Assembly: GCA_002369315.1 (NCBI GenBank)
Contig: DFDW01000029.1
Location: 1-28,276 of the forward strand
Length of the DNA: 28,276 nt
Reading direction: 5' to 3'
Origin: Ruminococcaceae bacterium UBA3818
Lineage (GTDB): Bacteria; Bacillota; Clostridia; Oscillospirales; Ruminococcaceae
Shown: piece after piece, positions 15,938 through 23,550 of the stretch
Numbering within the stretch: position 1 is the first letter of the stretch
How the letters are laid out: every line of letters begins with the position of its first letter
Made by a program: the position numbers and the translations under genes
Notes under the pieces: generated by a model
What the model was told of the DNA's origin: nothing
The model's database searches: none
The model's input: only the letters and a program-made list of their open reading frames with translations

Positions 15938-16341
15938 ACCGGAATTTTCCTCCTTTGTTCTGCTCCTTGGAATATTTTTGACATCGCCTTTGAAACTATG
16001 CAAACCCGTTGGATAAATTTCCTGTCCGTCTCTTTTTCCACTTTTTCAACAAATATACTAACAGTAATCTCCCCTTTCCATCGATTTTCGTGAAAAAGTC
16101 TGTGGAAAGCGTGGAGAAAAGCAAAACAAATTGGATAAACAAGCTGTTAAAAATTATTTTTCCGAAACCGTGTTTTCCACTTGACAAGAAAATACCAGAT
16201 ACTTGAAAAAAAGGAATTTTTGCGAAAACAAGCGAAGAATCCGCATGTATGGCTGATTTGGGGTATCGAAAAACTTTTTTCCTGTTTTTACAAATTACAA
16301 ATGGTTATGACATATTCCGCTCATTCCTTCAGCCAAAAGAA
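15938..16341. other. AT-rich intergenic region without recognised gene
   Basis: About 400 nt, clearly more AT-rich than its surroundings. It contains a direct repeat TTGGATAAA (16009-16017 and 16131-16139) and three 9-mers resembling weak DnaA boxes: TTTTCCACT (16034-16042), TGTGGAAAG (16101-16109) and TTTTCCACT (16173-16181). It should also hold the promoter of the small tail-anchored gene, but I could not identify a good one. Short frames here have no ribosome binding site. Confidence 0.45.
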
Positions 16342-16373
16342 AGCGCGCCGCATTCTGATCCATACGGCGCGCT
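16342..16373 (-). terminator. Terminator-like hairpin after the DUF6062 gene
   Basis: A perfect 9-bp GC-rich stem, AGCGCGCCG (16342-16350) with CGGCGCGCT (16365-16373), around a 14-nt loop. On the minus strand it is followed by TTTCTTTT, so it can end transcription about 10 nt after the DUF6062 stop. The loop is long for a classical terminator. Confidence 0.65.
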
Positions 16374-16382
16374 GCATACTCT

Positions 16383-17072
16383 TTATTTTTCATCTTCCGG
16401 CTTTCTGGTAGTCAAAAACCAGATTGCCCGCTCAATTGAATCGCGGCTATTGCCCCAATCCTGCCCTTTGCTGCGGTAATCGTACATCCGGCAGAAATGG
16501 GTCACGTCTTTTCCGAGCTTCTCTAAGTACTTTCGTGTCATCTGCTGCGTTTGGGAAATAAACGGCGCCGCCTGTTTTCTCATCACGTTGGGTGCCATCT
16601 CCGTCAGCTGCCGGCAATGCTCCAGGCAAATCACCGGCTGCTGGCTGTATAACTCCCGGAAACTTTCTTCTTTTTCCCATGTGTGCATCAGCGTTTGAAG
16701 CATCCGCTCCATGACCCGATCCACTTCGTTGCAGACAAAGCAGCTCTTTTTCGGGACTTCGGCCGTTTTCTTTTTAAACAAACCCGCCTTGACGGGCTGT
16801 GCGGACAATTCATTTTCCGCTACATACGCCAGCCGGCTTTCCAGCATCAGCGCCAACGATAAACGGTTCTTTGCCTTAAGCATCCGCTCGAAATGGTCGA
16901 AGCAAAATCCCTCCCGGTTGGTTTCCATACGGATATCCGGTTCCATCACGGCCGCTCCCATAATGTATTCCAAACACCGGTCCTCCAAAAGATTGCGCAA
17001 GCGGCAGATCGGGCAGCCATCTTTCGGCTCCAGCACCTCACTAAGCGGGATGGTATAAATAGAATCTTTCAT
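16383..17072 (-). CDS. DUF6062 family protein with duplicated CxxC...CxxH sites
   Basis: A 229-residue cytoplasmic protein I recognise as DUF6062, a clostridial family without assigned function. Conserved stretches are DSIYTIPLSEVLEPKDGCPICRL-like sequence (3-26) and the C-terminal GQDWGNSRDSIERAIWFL. Two putative metal sites repeat along the chain: C20-C23-C57-H60 and C111-C114-C149-H152, with nearly equal internal spacing (34 and 35), suggesting an internal duplication. I chose the ATG at 17072, preceded by AAAGGGCG; in-frame starts further upstream lack such a site. It is divergent from the glycosylase gene. Zinc binding is inferred from the pattern alone. Confidence 0.83.
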   Translation of the reverse strand: MKDSIYTIPLSEVLEPKDGCPICRLRNLLEDRCLEYIMGAAVMEPDIRMETNREGFCFDHFERMLKAKNRLSLALMLESRLAYVAENELSAQPVKAGLFKKKTAEVPKKSCFVCNEVDRVMERMLQTLMHTWEKEESFRELYSQQPVICLEHCRQLTEMAPNVMRKQAAPFISQTQQMTRKYLEKLGKDVTHFCRMYDYRSKGQDWGNSRDSIERAIWFLTTRKPEDEK

Positions 17073-17149
17073 GATAAAACGCCCTTTCATCAAACGGTGT
17101 GTGCCGGCTGCGTCCATCCGCTCCGGGACTTTTCTGATCATTTATGGGT

Positions 17150-17182
17150 AGTATATCACATTTTTAGAAAAGGTGCTATAAT
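17150..17182. promoter_or_regulatory. Divergent promoter region, DUF6062 gene and ogg
   Basis: Plus strand: extended -10 TGCTATAAT (17174-17182) about 50 nt before the glycosylase ATG, without a good -35. Minus strand: TATACT (17155-17150) about 80 nt before the DUF6062 ATG. The two -10 elements are only 21 bp apart, so the polymerases would compete. Confidence 0.5.
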
Positions 17183-17233
17183 AAGATTCCGGCCGATTGT
17201 CGTCTGCCGAAAATCATCAAAAGCGAGGATTTT

Positions 17234-18085
17234 ATGCGGATTATCGAAAAAAACAATCAGATTTTACTGCAGGGTGTATCCTTTTTTGATTTAGGCCGAA
17301 CGCTGGATTGCGGACAATGCTTTCGCTGGAATCTCTGCTCCGACGGCTTCTGGGAAGGCGTTGCCGCCGGACATTTCTGCCGAGTCAGGCAGGAGCGTAC
17401 CGTTTTGATTTTTACCCACACAGACCGCCAGTGCATCCGGAAATTCTGGATTCCCTATTTTGGTCTGGATGAGGATTACGACGCTTTGTGCCATCATTTT
17501 TCCTCCGATCCTGTCTTGTGCCGGGCGGTTCGGTTCGCCCCGGGAATCCGTCTGCTGCGCCAGGACCCATGGGAAACTCTGTGCTCTTTTATCTTCAGCC
17601 AAAACAATAATATCCCACGCATCCGCGGCATCATCGAACGCTTTTGCTGTCTCTTCGGCAACCCGCTGGAAAACAGTCCGCCGTCTTTTCCCACGCCGGA
17701 ACGGCTGGCCCTTTGCACAACAGAGGATCTTGCGCCGCTGCGCAGCGGTTTTCGGGCCAAATATCTTCTGGATGCCGCCCAAAAAGTATCCTCCGGAGCC
17801 GTCGATTTAAAGAGCGTCGGCCATATGGATGCGGACAGCGCCCGCCGGGTTTTGACCGGCATTTGCGGCGTAGGTCCCAAAGTTGCCGACTGCGTATTGC
17901 TGTACGGTTTTCACAGAACCGAAGTAGTCCCGATGGACGTCTGGATGAAGCGGGTATTATCCACACTGTATCCTGACGGATTCCCCCAGCCATTTGCGCC
18001 GTATATGGGAATCGCCCAGCAGTATTTGTTTCACTACGCCCGCTGTCACGCCGCGGATTTTCGCCAACCAACAGGGCAGGCATAA
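17234..18085 (+). CDS. ogg: OGG1-type 8-oxoguanine DNA glycosylase/AP lyase
   Basis: Base-excision repair enzyme that removes 8-oxoguanine opposite C and nicks the strand by beta-elimination. At 283 residues it has the OGG1 N-terminal domain (LDCGQCFRW, 24-32) and an HhH-GPD catalytic domain. The hairpin GICGVGPKVADCVLLYG (209-225) carries the catalytic Lys at K216 and is followed by VVPMDVWMKR (231-240) with the catalytic Asp D235; these correspond to human K249 and D268. There is no C-terminal iron-sulfur cluster of the MutY/Nth kind. GCGAGGA precedes the ATG. It is the eukaryote-like Ogg form, which many Clostridia carry in place of MutM. Confidence 0.94.
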   Translation: MRIIEKNNQILLQGVSFFDLGRTLDCGQCFRWNLCSDGFWEGVAAGHFCRVRQERTVLIFTHTDRQCIRKFWIPYFGLDEDYDALCHHFSSDPVLCRAVRFAPGIRLLRQDPWETLCSFIFSQNNNIPRIRGIIERFCCLFGNPLENSPPSFPTPERLALCTTEDLAPLRSGFRAKYLLDAAQKVSSGAVDLKSVGHMDADSARRVLTGICGVGPKVADCVLLYGFHRTEVVPMDVWMKRVLSTLYPDGFPQPFAPYMGIAQQYLFHYARCHAADFRQPTGQA

Positions 18086-18187
18086 ACGGCACTCTGCGCG
18101 CTGAATCTGTCAAACGTTCGGTGCGGGAATGCGTAGTGCCGGCTTTGGATTACGCCATATCTGTCAAAGCCTAGGAAAGAAAGCAAA

Positions 18188-18235
18188 ATGGAAAAACAGG
18201 GAATTTACGATGATTGGAACAGCCAAAAAATCTAG
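18188..18235 (+). CDS. Possible 15-residue micro-ORF downstream of ogg
   Basis: MEKQGIYDDWNSQKI followed by TAG. It has an AGGAAAG ribosome binding site about 8 nt upstream and lies between a 7-bp inverted repeat (GGCTTTG 18141-18147, CAAAGCC 18165-18171) and the terminator at 18273-18323. No coding evidence beyond start, stop and ribosome binding site; it could be chance. Confidence 0.2.
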   Translation: MEKQGIYDDWNSQKI

Positions 18236-18272
18236 TAAAAAGTCACCGAGCCATAGCCTTCCTCAGCATGGA

Positions 18273-18323
18273 ACGGCCCGGCGGGGAAAGCGGATAGCAT
18301 TTCTCTGCCAGGCCGTGTTTTTT
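18273..18323 (+). terminator. Strong plus-strand terminator downstream of ogg
   Basis: Arms 18273-18289 and 18300-18316 pair over 17 positions with one mismatch (C18279/A18310) and two G-U pairs, closing a 10-nt loop; GTG and T6 follow. It lies 188 nt past the ogg stop and abuts the end of the convergent GNAT gene. Confidence 0.8.
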
Positions 18324-19248
18324 ATTTGGTCAGCACGTTTTCATCTATACGCCGCACCACGCCGCTGGTATAAGGGATAAAGTACTTTTGCCAAAAGCCA
18401 GCGGCGGTAGGATTGAAGCTTTCATAATCCACTCCCAGATGGGTATATCCTTCTGCCGCCAGTATTCTGATAACGAAATTCAAAAGGTTGGAATACAGCC
18501 CTCTGCCCCGGTATGCCGGCAAGCAGAAAGCGCCGCAGATGTTCTGTACCTGCGGCAATTCTGTGACAAAATTTTCCGCCGTGTCCGCTATTTCGACATA
18601 TGCGACAATTCCCGATGCGTCTGCCGCCGAAAACAGCCGATTTTTTCTTTCTATCCACCGGTCCGGGACGGTATGTTTCATAAAGCAGGGGCTTTTTTCA
18701 AAATGGTCATTCAGCATCCGATACAGCGGCTCCAGCTGCGCGCGGGATTCCCGGGGCACTTCAAAAAAGGAAAAGCCCTCACAGGATGGCGCCTGTACCG
18801 GAGTCATAAGTCGGATAGCATCGACGCACCGCAGGCCAAAGCCATACTGGAAAAAAGCCTTTTCCGCTTCCCGGTCAGAGACATATAAGCCGATGGAATG
18901 GCTGGAAACACCGGCGTCGACCCATTTTTGCGCCGCTGCCTGATAAAGCATTTGATAAATCTGGACGCGCCCTTTACGCACGGCTCCATGGGCATAAATC
19001 GGCGAAAAAATCCCCTTGGCCGTCGTGGTAAAAGCATTTTCAAAAGGCGCCAGGCAACAGAGGAAGCCCACCATTTTCCCTTTTTCAAACGCGGCGCATC
19101 CTAGGCCGTTTTCGGCCAGTTCTTCCATATCCGGCAAATGGAAAATCTCGGGCAACGCAGGAACCGCTTGGCGCTGTTCCTGGTAATTTTCCCAGGCAAG
19201 ACGCTTTGCCTGGGAAATATGACTGCTGCAAAAATTCAATAATTCCAT
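18322..19248 (-). CDS. Tandem GNAT family N-acetyltransferase
   Basis: A 308-residue protein with two GNAT folds. The N-terminal half (about 1-155) is a degenerate GNAT domain (GCAAFEKGKMVGFLCC; DAGVSSHSIGLYVSDREAEKAFFQYGF). The C-terminal half (about 160-300) keeps the acetyl-CoA pyrophosphate loop YRGRGLYSNLL (246-256) and the FNPTAAGFWQKYF helix (278-290). Substrate unknown. The ATG follows AAGGAG closely. It lies 145 nt downstream of spoIIE, separated by a hairpin, so its expression may depend partly on read-through from spoIIE. Confidence 0.85.
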   Translation of the reverse strand: MELLNFCSSHISQAKRLAWENYQEQRQAVPALPEIFHLPDMEELAENGLGCAAFEKGKMVGFLCCLAPFENAFTTTAKGIFSPIYAHGAVRKGRVQIYQMLYQAAAQKWVDAGVSSHSIGLYVSDREAEKAFFQYGFGLRCVDAIRLMTPVQAPSCEGFSFFEVPRESRAQLEPLYRMLNDHFEKSPCFMKHTVPDRWIERKNRLFSAADASGIVAYVEIADTAENFVTELPQVQNICGAFCLPAYRGRGLYSNLLNFVIRILAAEGYTHLGVDYESFNPTAAGFWQKYFIPYTSGVVRRIDENVLTK

Positions 19249-19261
19249 TTTTTCTCCTTAG

Positions 19262-19298
19262 AAAGGGCATCCTGCCAGCAGGATGCCCTTTTCTTTTT
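19262..19298. terminator. Terminator hairpin between spoIIE and the GNAT gene
   Basis: A perfect 13-bp stem (19262-19274 with 19279-19291) with a CCAG tetraloop. T-rich sequence follows on the plus strand (TTTTCTTTTT) and a shorter TTTCT on the minus strand. On the minus strand it ends spoIIE transcription and directly abuts the TAAGGAG of the GNAT gene. Confidence 0.75.
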
Positions 19299-19393
19299 CT
19301 CCCGCCGGCGTTTTCACCGGTTTGCTTGCTGATTTCAGCATAGCGAACCGGCGGAAAAATGTCAACAGGACAAGATCATATTCCATCGATATC

Positions 19394-21724
19394 TTACTGC
19401 TTGTCGACAATTTTACAGACCAATATGCTGGCATCGTCGTCATGCCCATCTGGCCTTCTCGTCTGCGCAGTCTGCCAGAGATCCTGCGCCAATTCTTCGG
19501 CGCTTTTTTTCGCGGACAGCTTTATCTGATCGAAAATCCAATCGCTGCCGCCCAAAAGCATCCCGTCCGACAGCATGACAATCCAATCCCCTTCGTGCAG
19601 TTTTAGACGTCTCTTGGCAAAATCTACCCCTTTGAGAATGCCTGCAGGCATGGAAGATGCTTCCACTTTGACCACCGAACCATCCCGGTAAACAAAGGTT
19701 GGCGCCGCGCCCGCCTTTAAAAACTGCGTCTCACCCGAATACAGGTCCACGGTAGCAACATCCACTGTGGAAAGGGATTCCTCTTCCGATTTTATCAGCA
19801 GCGCGGCATTGACCAATTTCAGCGAAGAATCGAAGGAAAAACCTGCTGTCACCAGCTTTTTCAAAAGACAGACAGTCATCGCGGAATCCAACGCCGCCCT
19901 GCTCCCACTGCCCATTCCATCCGACAAAAGCAGGTGGACTCGACCTCTGCCGTCCCAGATTTCTTCCAGCGCGTCTCCGCAAACGTTCTGTCCGTCGCAG
20001 GAATGCTGGATTTTCGCTGTTTCCACCGCGTAAGCGGTCCGCTCAATCCATCGCAGGTGGGACGCATTTTCCACCTCGCTCACCGCCGGCAGCTGCAGCT
20101 TACGCTGACACAGATCGGAAAGCCATAGAGTCATGGAAGTTTGATTCATCCGCGCCAGCTTAAAGGACGGGATGGCCGCCTCTACGGTCAGCCTTCCAGT
20201 TTGGTCGGTATAAGCACTGACTGAAATGGGAGAAAAATTCTCCCGATCCAGCAACGCGCTGATTCGATCCGCCAGGGGGAATTCCGCCTGCTCAATGCCG
20301 GTCAATTCCTGGGCCAACGAATCCAGCATACCGCTCATCCCCTGAAACTGATCGGTTACAACGCCTCTTAAATTCTGCGCCTGCGCACGTGCCGCCTGTC
20401 TTCCGGAATGGCGCTCATACCCGGTGCAGATTTCGTTTGCCAACTCCCATTTGCCGGTACAGTGTTCCCCCATATAACCGGAAAAATCCTCTGCTGTCAC
20501 CTTCCCGTTTCGCCGCAAAACTTCTGTCAGGTTGTTAAAACCGTCCATCACGGAATGATACTGCTCTCCCCAGCACACCGATTTTTGCGGACAGGACTTG
20601 CATACAATATCCGCAGAGGTTGCGAAAACATCCGCCATTGTGCCCGACTTGGCAGCGCCGATTTTCTGATAGATCTGCCTGGTGGTCTCCCCGATATCTG
20701 ACAGTGCCGCCGAAGCGAATTTTAACTTGGAAAGCACAACCTCCCGGGCAGTTTTGGAGAAAGCGTCCGACCGCTGCCGTCCCCAAAAAATCAAGCTCCT
20801 CACCGCGGAGGACGGGATGAGCAAAAACAGTACCGCGCCGAGAAAGATCTCATATAAAACACTGTAGGCCTGATATTCACTCCCCATAATTAACGCCGTC
20901 AGACCGTTTACCATTACGAATACCAATGCCTGCACCACCGACCCTAACTCGGCGAACATCCCCGCCAGCATGCCGCCAAAGCCGTAAGCTGCGGCGAGAA
21001 AAGAAAAATCTCCGCCCAAAATTCCCATTGTCACGCCGGCTGTTACTCCGGCGATGGCGCCCCCCGATTCCCGCCCGCATTTTGCTGCCAGCAGAATCGT
21101 CACCACCGCCACAACCCGTCCGATCGATACATCACCGACCACAAAGGAACCCAGGGCCATGACCAACAGCGCATAAGTAATCGTCAGGCAGGAGACATCC
21201 TTGCCGTTTAATGTCGCCAGTTTTTCCCGGCGTAGCAGAGCTTCTGCCGCGCGGTAAAAGAAAAAGCAGGTGCCGGCCGCCAGAACTGATTCGGACAGGC
21301 AGATTACCACGTCATATAAAAGGTATCCCCGCAAGGAAGCCAGTGCGGCTCCCGGCAAAAAAACCGCTCCAAACGCAATGGCCGGTGCCATCCACCGATG
21401 ATATTTCTGCATCATCTGCTGCGGCAAAAACCATTTGACAGCAATCGCCAACGCCACTGCCGCGATATACCGGGTATTGTTCTCCGGATGAAAGGAAAAA
21501 AGATATCCCAGCAGTGCGCCTGCGCCGGCCGCGGTGGTCCGATCCTTTTTTCCTGCGGCGGTGAAAGACACGCCGAACGGCGCCAGCTGACCCAACAAAA
21601 AAGCGTTGGATAAAATAAATCCGCAGACAGCATAAACCAGATATTCCAACAGTACGGCCCGCCCTTTTAAAAATTCTGCCAGCCGGGAAACGGCAGGCAC
21701 CGGTCTTTCTTTTGCTTTTAACAC
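19394..21724 (-). CDS. spoIIE: Stage II sporulation protein E (PP2C phosphatase)
   Basis: Membrane-bound serine phosphatase of the asymmetric septum. It dephosphorylates the anti-anti-sigma factor SpoIIAA and so releases sigma-F in the forespore. At 776 residues it has about ten membrane segments (22-315), a cytoplasmic regulatory middle region (about 320-570) and a C-terminal PP2C domain with manganese-ligand motifs LLSDGMGSG (599-607, D602), MLSDGM (718-723, D720) and DGHDDDASI (761-769). The start is GTG at 21724, with GAGGG 6 nt upstream. A cysteine-rich stretch (CKSCPQKSVCW, around 370-385) lies in the middle region. This gene shows that the organism belongs to a spore-forming lineage. 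Confidence 0.97.
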   Translation of the reverse strand: MLKAKERPVPAVSRLAEFLKGRAVLLEYLVYAVCGFILSNAFLLGQLAPFGVSFTAAGKKDRTTAAGAGALLGYLFSFHPENNTRYIAAVALAIAVKWFLPQQMMQKYHRWMAPAIAFGAVFLPGAALASLRGYLLYDVVICLSESVLAAGTCFFFYRAAEALLRREKLATLNGKDVSCLTITYALLVMALGSFVVGDVSIGRVVAVVTILLAAKCGRESGGAIAGVTAGVTMGILGGDFSFLAAAYGFGGMLAGMFAELGSVVQALVFVMVNGLTALIMGSEYQAYSVLYEIFLGAVLFLLIPSSAVRSLIFWGRQRSDAFSKTAREVVLSKLKFASAALSDIGETTRQIYQKIGAAKSGTMADVFATSADIVCKSCPQKSVCWGEQYHSVMDGFNNLTEVLRRNGKVTAEDFSGYMGEHCTGKWELANEICTGYERHSGRQAARAQAQNLRGVVTDQFQGMSGMLDSLAQELTGIEQAEFPLADRISALLDRENFSPISVSAYTDQTGRLTVEAAIPSFKLARMNQTSMTLWLSDLCQRKLQLPAVSEVENASHLRWIERTAYAVETAKIQHSCDGQNVCGDALEEIWDGRGRVHLLLSDGMGSGSRAALDSAMTVCLLKKLVTAGFSFDSSLKLVNAALLIKSEEESLSTVDVATVDLYSGETQFLKAGAAPTFVYRDGSVVKVEASSMPAGILKGVDFAKRRLKLHEGDWIVMLSDGMLLGGSDWIFDQIKLSAKKSAEELAQDLWQTAQTRRPDGHDDDASILVCKIVDKQ

Positions 21725-21891
21725 AATTATCCCTCATTTCTTGACATCCGGCCGGACTGTTGGGTATTTCCCCTCGATTTGTGCATAAAATATACGTTCC
21801 GGCATTTTCAGTATAGCCGGTTTTTGCGGCACAGCCTGTCGGAACCCGTCGCTCTCCGGACAAAGAAGAAAAGTTCCGCCCCAAACCTCCC

Positions 21892-21920
21892 TTGACAAGC
21901 AAACAGGCCGAAGGTAATAT
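21892..21920 (+). promoter_or_regulatory. gltX promoter
   Basis: TTGACA (21892-21897), a 17-nt spacer and TAATAT (21915-21920). The start should be near 21927, leaving a 69-nt leader to the ATG at 21996. Confidence 0.78.
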
Positions 21921-21927
21921 ATATCTG

Positions 21928-21979
21928 TATCGCTTTTCCCGGGAAAAATGATACAATCAGGAATCGCCGCAGCTGCGGC
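21928..21979 (+). promoter_or_regulatory. Two palindromes in the gltX leader
   Basis: An imperfect 26-nt palindrome (21928-21953, centre TTTTCCCGGGAAAA, outer arms TATC/GATA) begins at the expected transcription start. A perfect 14-nt palindrome GCCGCAGCTGCGGC (21966-21979) follows, just upstream of GGAGGAA. Either could be an operator or a leader hairpin. No T-box features are seen. Confidence 0.4.
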
Positions 21980-21995
21980 AGCAGGAGGAAGCAAC

Positions 21996-23453
21996 ATGAA
22001 ATTGGAAGGCGTGCGTACCCGTTTTGCGCCCAGTCCCACTGGTTATATGCACGTGGGAAATCTTAGAACCGCTCTTTATGCCTATCTGATGGCCAAATCT
22101 CAGAACGGCACTTTCATTCTCCGCATCGAAGATACCGACCAGGAACGCTATGTGGAAGGCGCTGTGGATATCATCTATAATACGCTGAAAGAAGCGGGGC
22201 TTAACTGGGATGAAGGCCCGGACATTGGCGGACCGGTAGGACCCTATGTCCAGAGCGAGCGCATGTCCATGTTTAAAAAATACGCGGAGCAATTGGTAGA
22301 AAGCGGACACGCTTACTATTGCTTCTGTGATAAAGATCGTCTGGAAGAGGTCCGGGTGCTTCAGAAAGCTTCCGGCATCGCCCCCCGGTACGATGGGCAT
22401 TGCCGCAATCTTTCCAAAGAGGAAGTGGCCGAAAAGCTGGCGGCGGGAGTTCCCTATGTCATCCGGCAAAAAATGCCCACCGAGGGCACCACTTCTTTCT
22501 ACGACGAGGTGTACGGACTGATCACCGTGGACAACGATACGCTGGACGATCAGATTCTGATCAAAGCAGACGGTATGCCCACCTACAACTTTGCCAATGT
22601 GGTAGATGACCATACCATGGGCATCACCCATGTCATCCGCGGCTCGGAATACCTGTCTTCCACCCCCAAATACAATCTGTTGTATGAGGCGTTCGGCTGG
22701 GAGATCCCCACTTATATTCACTGCCCGCCGGTCATGAAAAACGCCACCGAAAAGCTGTCCAAAAGAAATGGCGATGCGTCTTATCAGGACCTGGTTGCCA
22801 AGGGATACCTGCCGGCTGCTATCGTCAACTATCTGGCGCTGCTGGGCTGGGCTCCCAAAGGTGAACAGGAGATTTTCACGATGGAGGAGCTAAAAAAGGA
22901 ATTCTCCGTTTCCGGCATCAGCAAATCTCCTTCTATTTTCGATAACCAAAAACTGGATTACATCAATGCGGAATATATCCGCCGTCTTTCGCTGGATCAG
23001 TTCCATGAAATCGCCCTGCCCTGGATTCGTCAGACGGTAAAGCGCGAGGATGTGGACACACGTCTCATCGCCAAGGTACTACAGGCTCGGACTGAAGTTC
23101 TCAACCAGATCCCGGAGCAGGTGGATTTCATTGACCAGCTGCCGGAATATGATACGGCGCTGTATGTCCACAAAAAGATGAAAACCAACGAGGAAACCTC
23201 TCTGGAGGCATTGAAAGCGGTGCTGCCGGTGCTGGAAGCACTGGACGATTTTACCGAGGAATCCATCCATGCCGCCCTGTTTGAGCTGATCGCCAAATTG
23301 GGTGTGAAAAACGGATATTTGCTCTGGCCTGTCCGTGTCGCGGTAAGCGGAAAACAGTTTACCCCCGGCGGTGGAATTGAAATCTGCTCCATTTTGGGAA
23401 AAGAGGAATCCCTCGCCCGGATTCGCAAAGGGATCGAACTGCTGAGCAAATAA
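21996..23453 (+). CDS. gltX: Glutamyl-tRNA synthetase
   Basis: Charges tRNA-Glu with glutamate (class Ib synthetase). At 485 residues it has the HIGH-type motif FAPSPTGYMHVGNLRTA (10-26; H19-G21-N22), TYNFANVVDDH (196-206) and the KMSKS-type loop EKLSKRNGD (252-260). Cysteines C109, C111 and C136 could form the zinc site seen in some bacterial GluRS. I chose the ATG at 21996, directly after GGAGGAAGCAAC; an upstream ATG at 21948 runs through the leader palindrome. Whether it is discriminating or also charges tRNA-Gln (with GatCAB) cannot be decided here. It is monocistronic. Confidence 0.96.
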   Translation: MKLEGVRTRFAPSPTGYMHVGNLRTALYAYLMAKSQNGTFILRIEDTDQERYVEGAVDIIYNTLKEAGLNWDEGPDIGGPVGPYVQSERMSMFKKYAEQLVESGHAYYCFCDKDRLEEVRVLQKASGIAPRYDGHCRNLSKEEVAEKLAAGVPYVIRQKMPTEGTTSFYDEVYGLITVDNDTLDDQILIKADGMPTYNFANVVDDHTMGITHVIRGSEYLSSTPKYNLLYEAFGWEIPTYIHCPPVMKNATEKLSKRNGDASYQDLVAKGYLPAAIVNYLALLGWAPKGEQEIFTMEELKKEFSVSGISKSPSIFDNQKLDYINAEYIRRLSLDQFHEIALPWIRQTVKREDVDTRLIAKVLQARTEVLNQIPEQVDFIDQLPEYDTALYVHKKMKTNEETSLEALKAVLPVLEALDDFTEESIHAALFELIAKLGVKNGYLLWPVRVAVSGKQFTPGGGIEICSILGKEESLARIRKGIELLSK

Positions 23454-23488
23454 GCGCCGATTCCCCCCATGAAAAGGATCAAAAGCAA

Positions 23489-23528
23489 AAGCGCCCGGTT
23501 TCGCAAGCGAAACCGGGCGCTTCTTTTC
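23489..23528. terminator. Bidirectional terminator between gltX and the DUF401 gene
   Basis: A 15-bp perfect stem (23489-23503 with 23508-23522; AGCGCCCGGTTTCG and its complement) with a CAAG loop, T-rich to the right (TTCTTTTC) and A-rich to the left (AAAAGCAAAA). It serves the convergent genes on both sides. Confidence 0.85.
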
Positions 23529-23550
23529 TGATTTTCGAAAGAATCAACCA

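Noticed and set aside
16182..16210. TTGACA at 16181 as a plus-strand promoter
   Set aside because: No acceptable -10 hexamer at 15-19 nt and no plus-strand gene downstream.
21891..21898. Spo0A-box-like TTGTCAAG upstream of spoIIE on the minus strand
   Set aside because: It is the reverse complement of the gltX -35 hexamer, about 170 bp from the spoIIE start, and matches the 0A box imperfectly.
21957..22721. Long minus-strand frame opposite gltX
   Set aside because: Antisense shadow of a conserved synthetase gene with no ribosome binding site.
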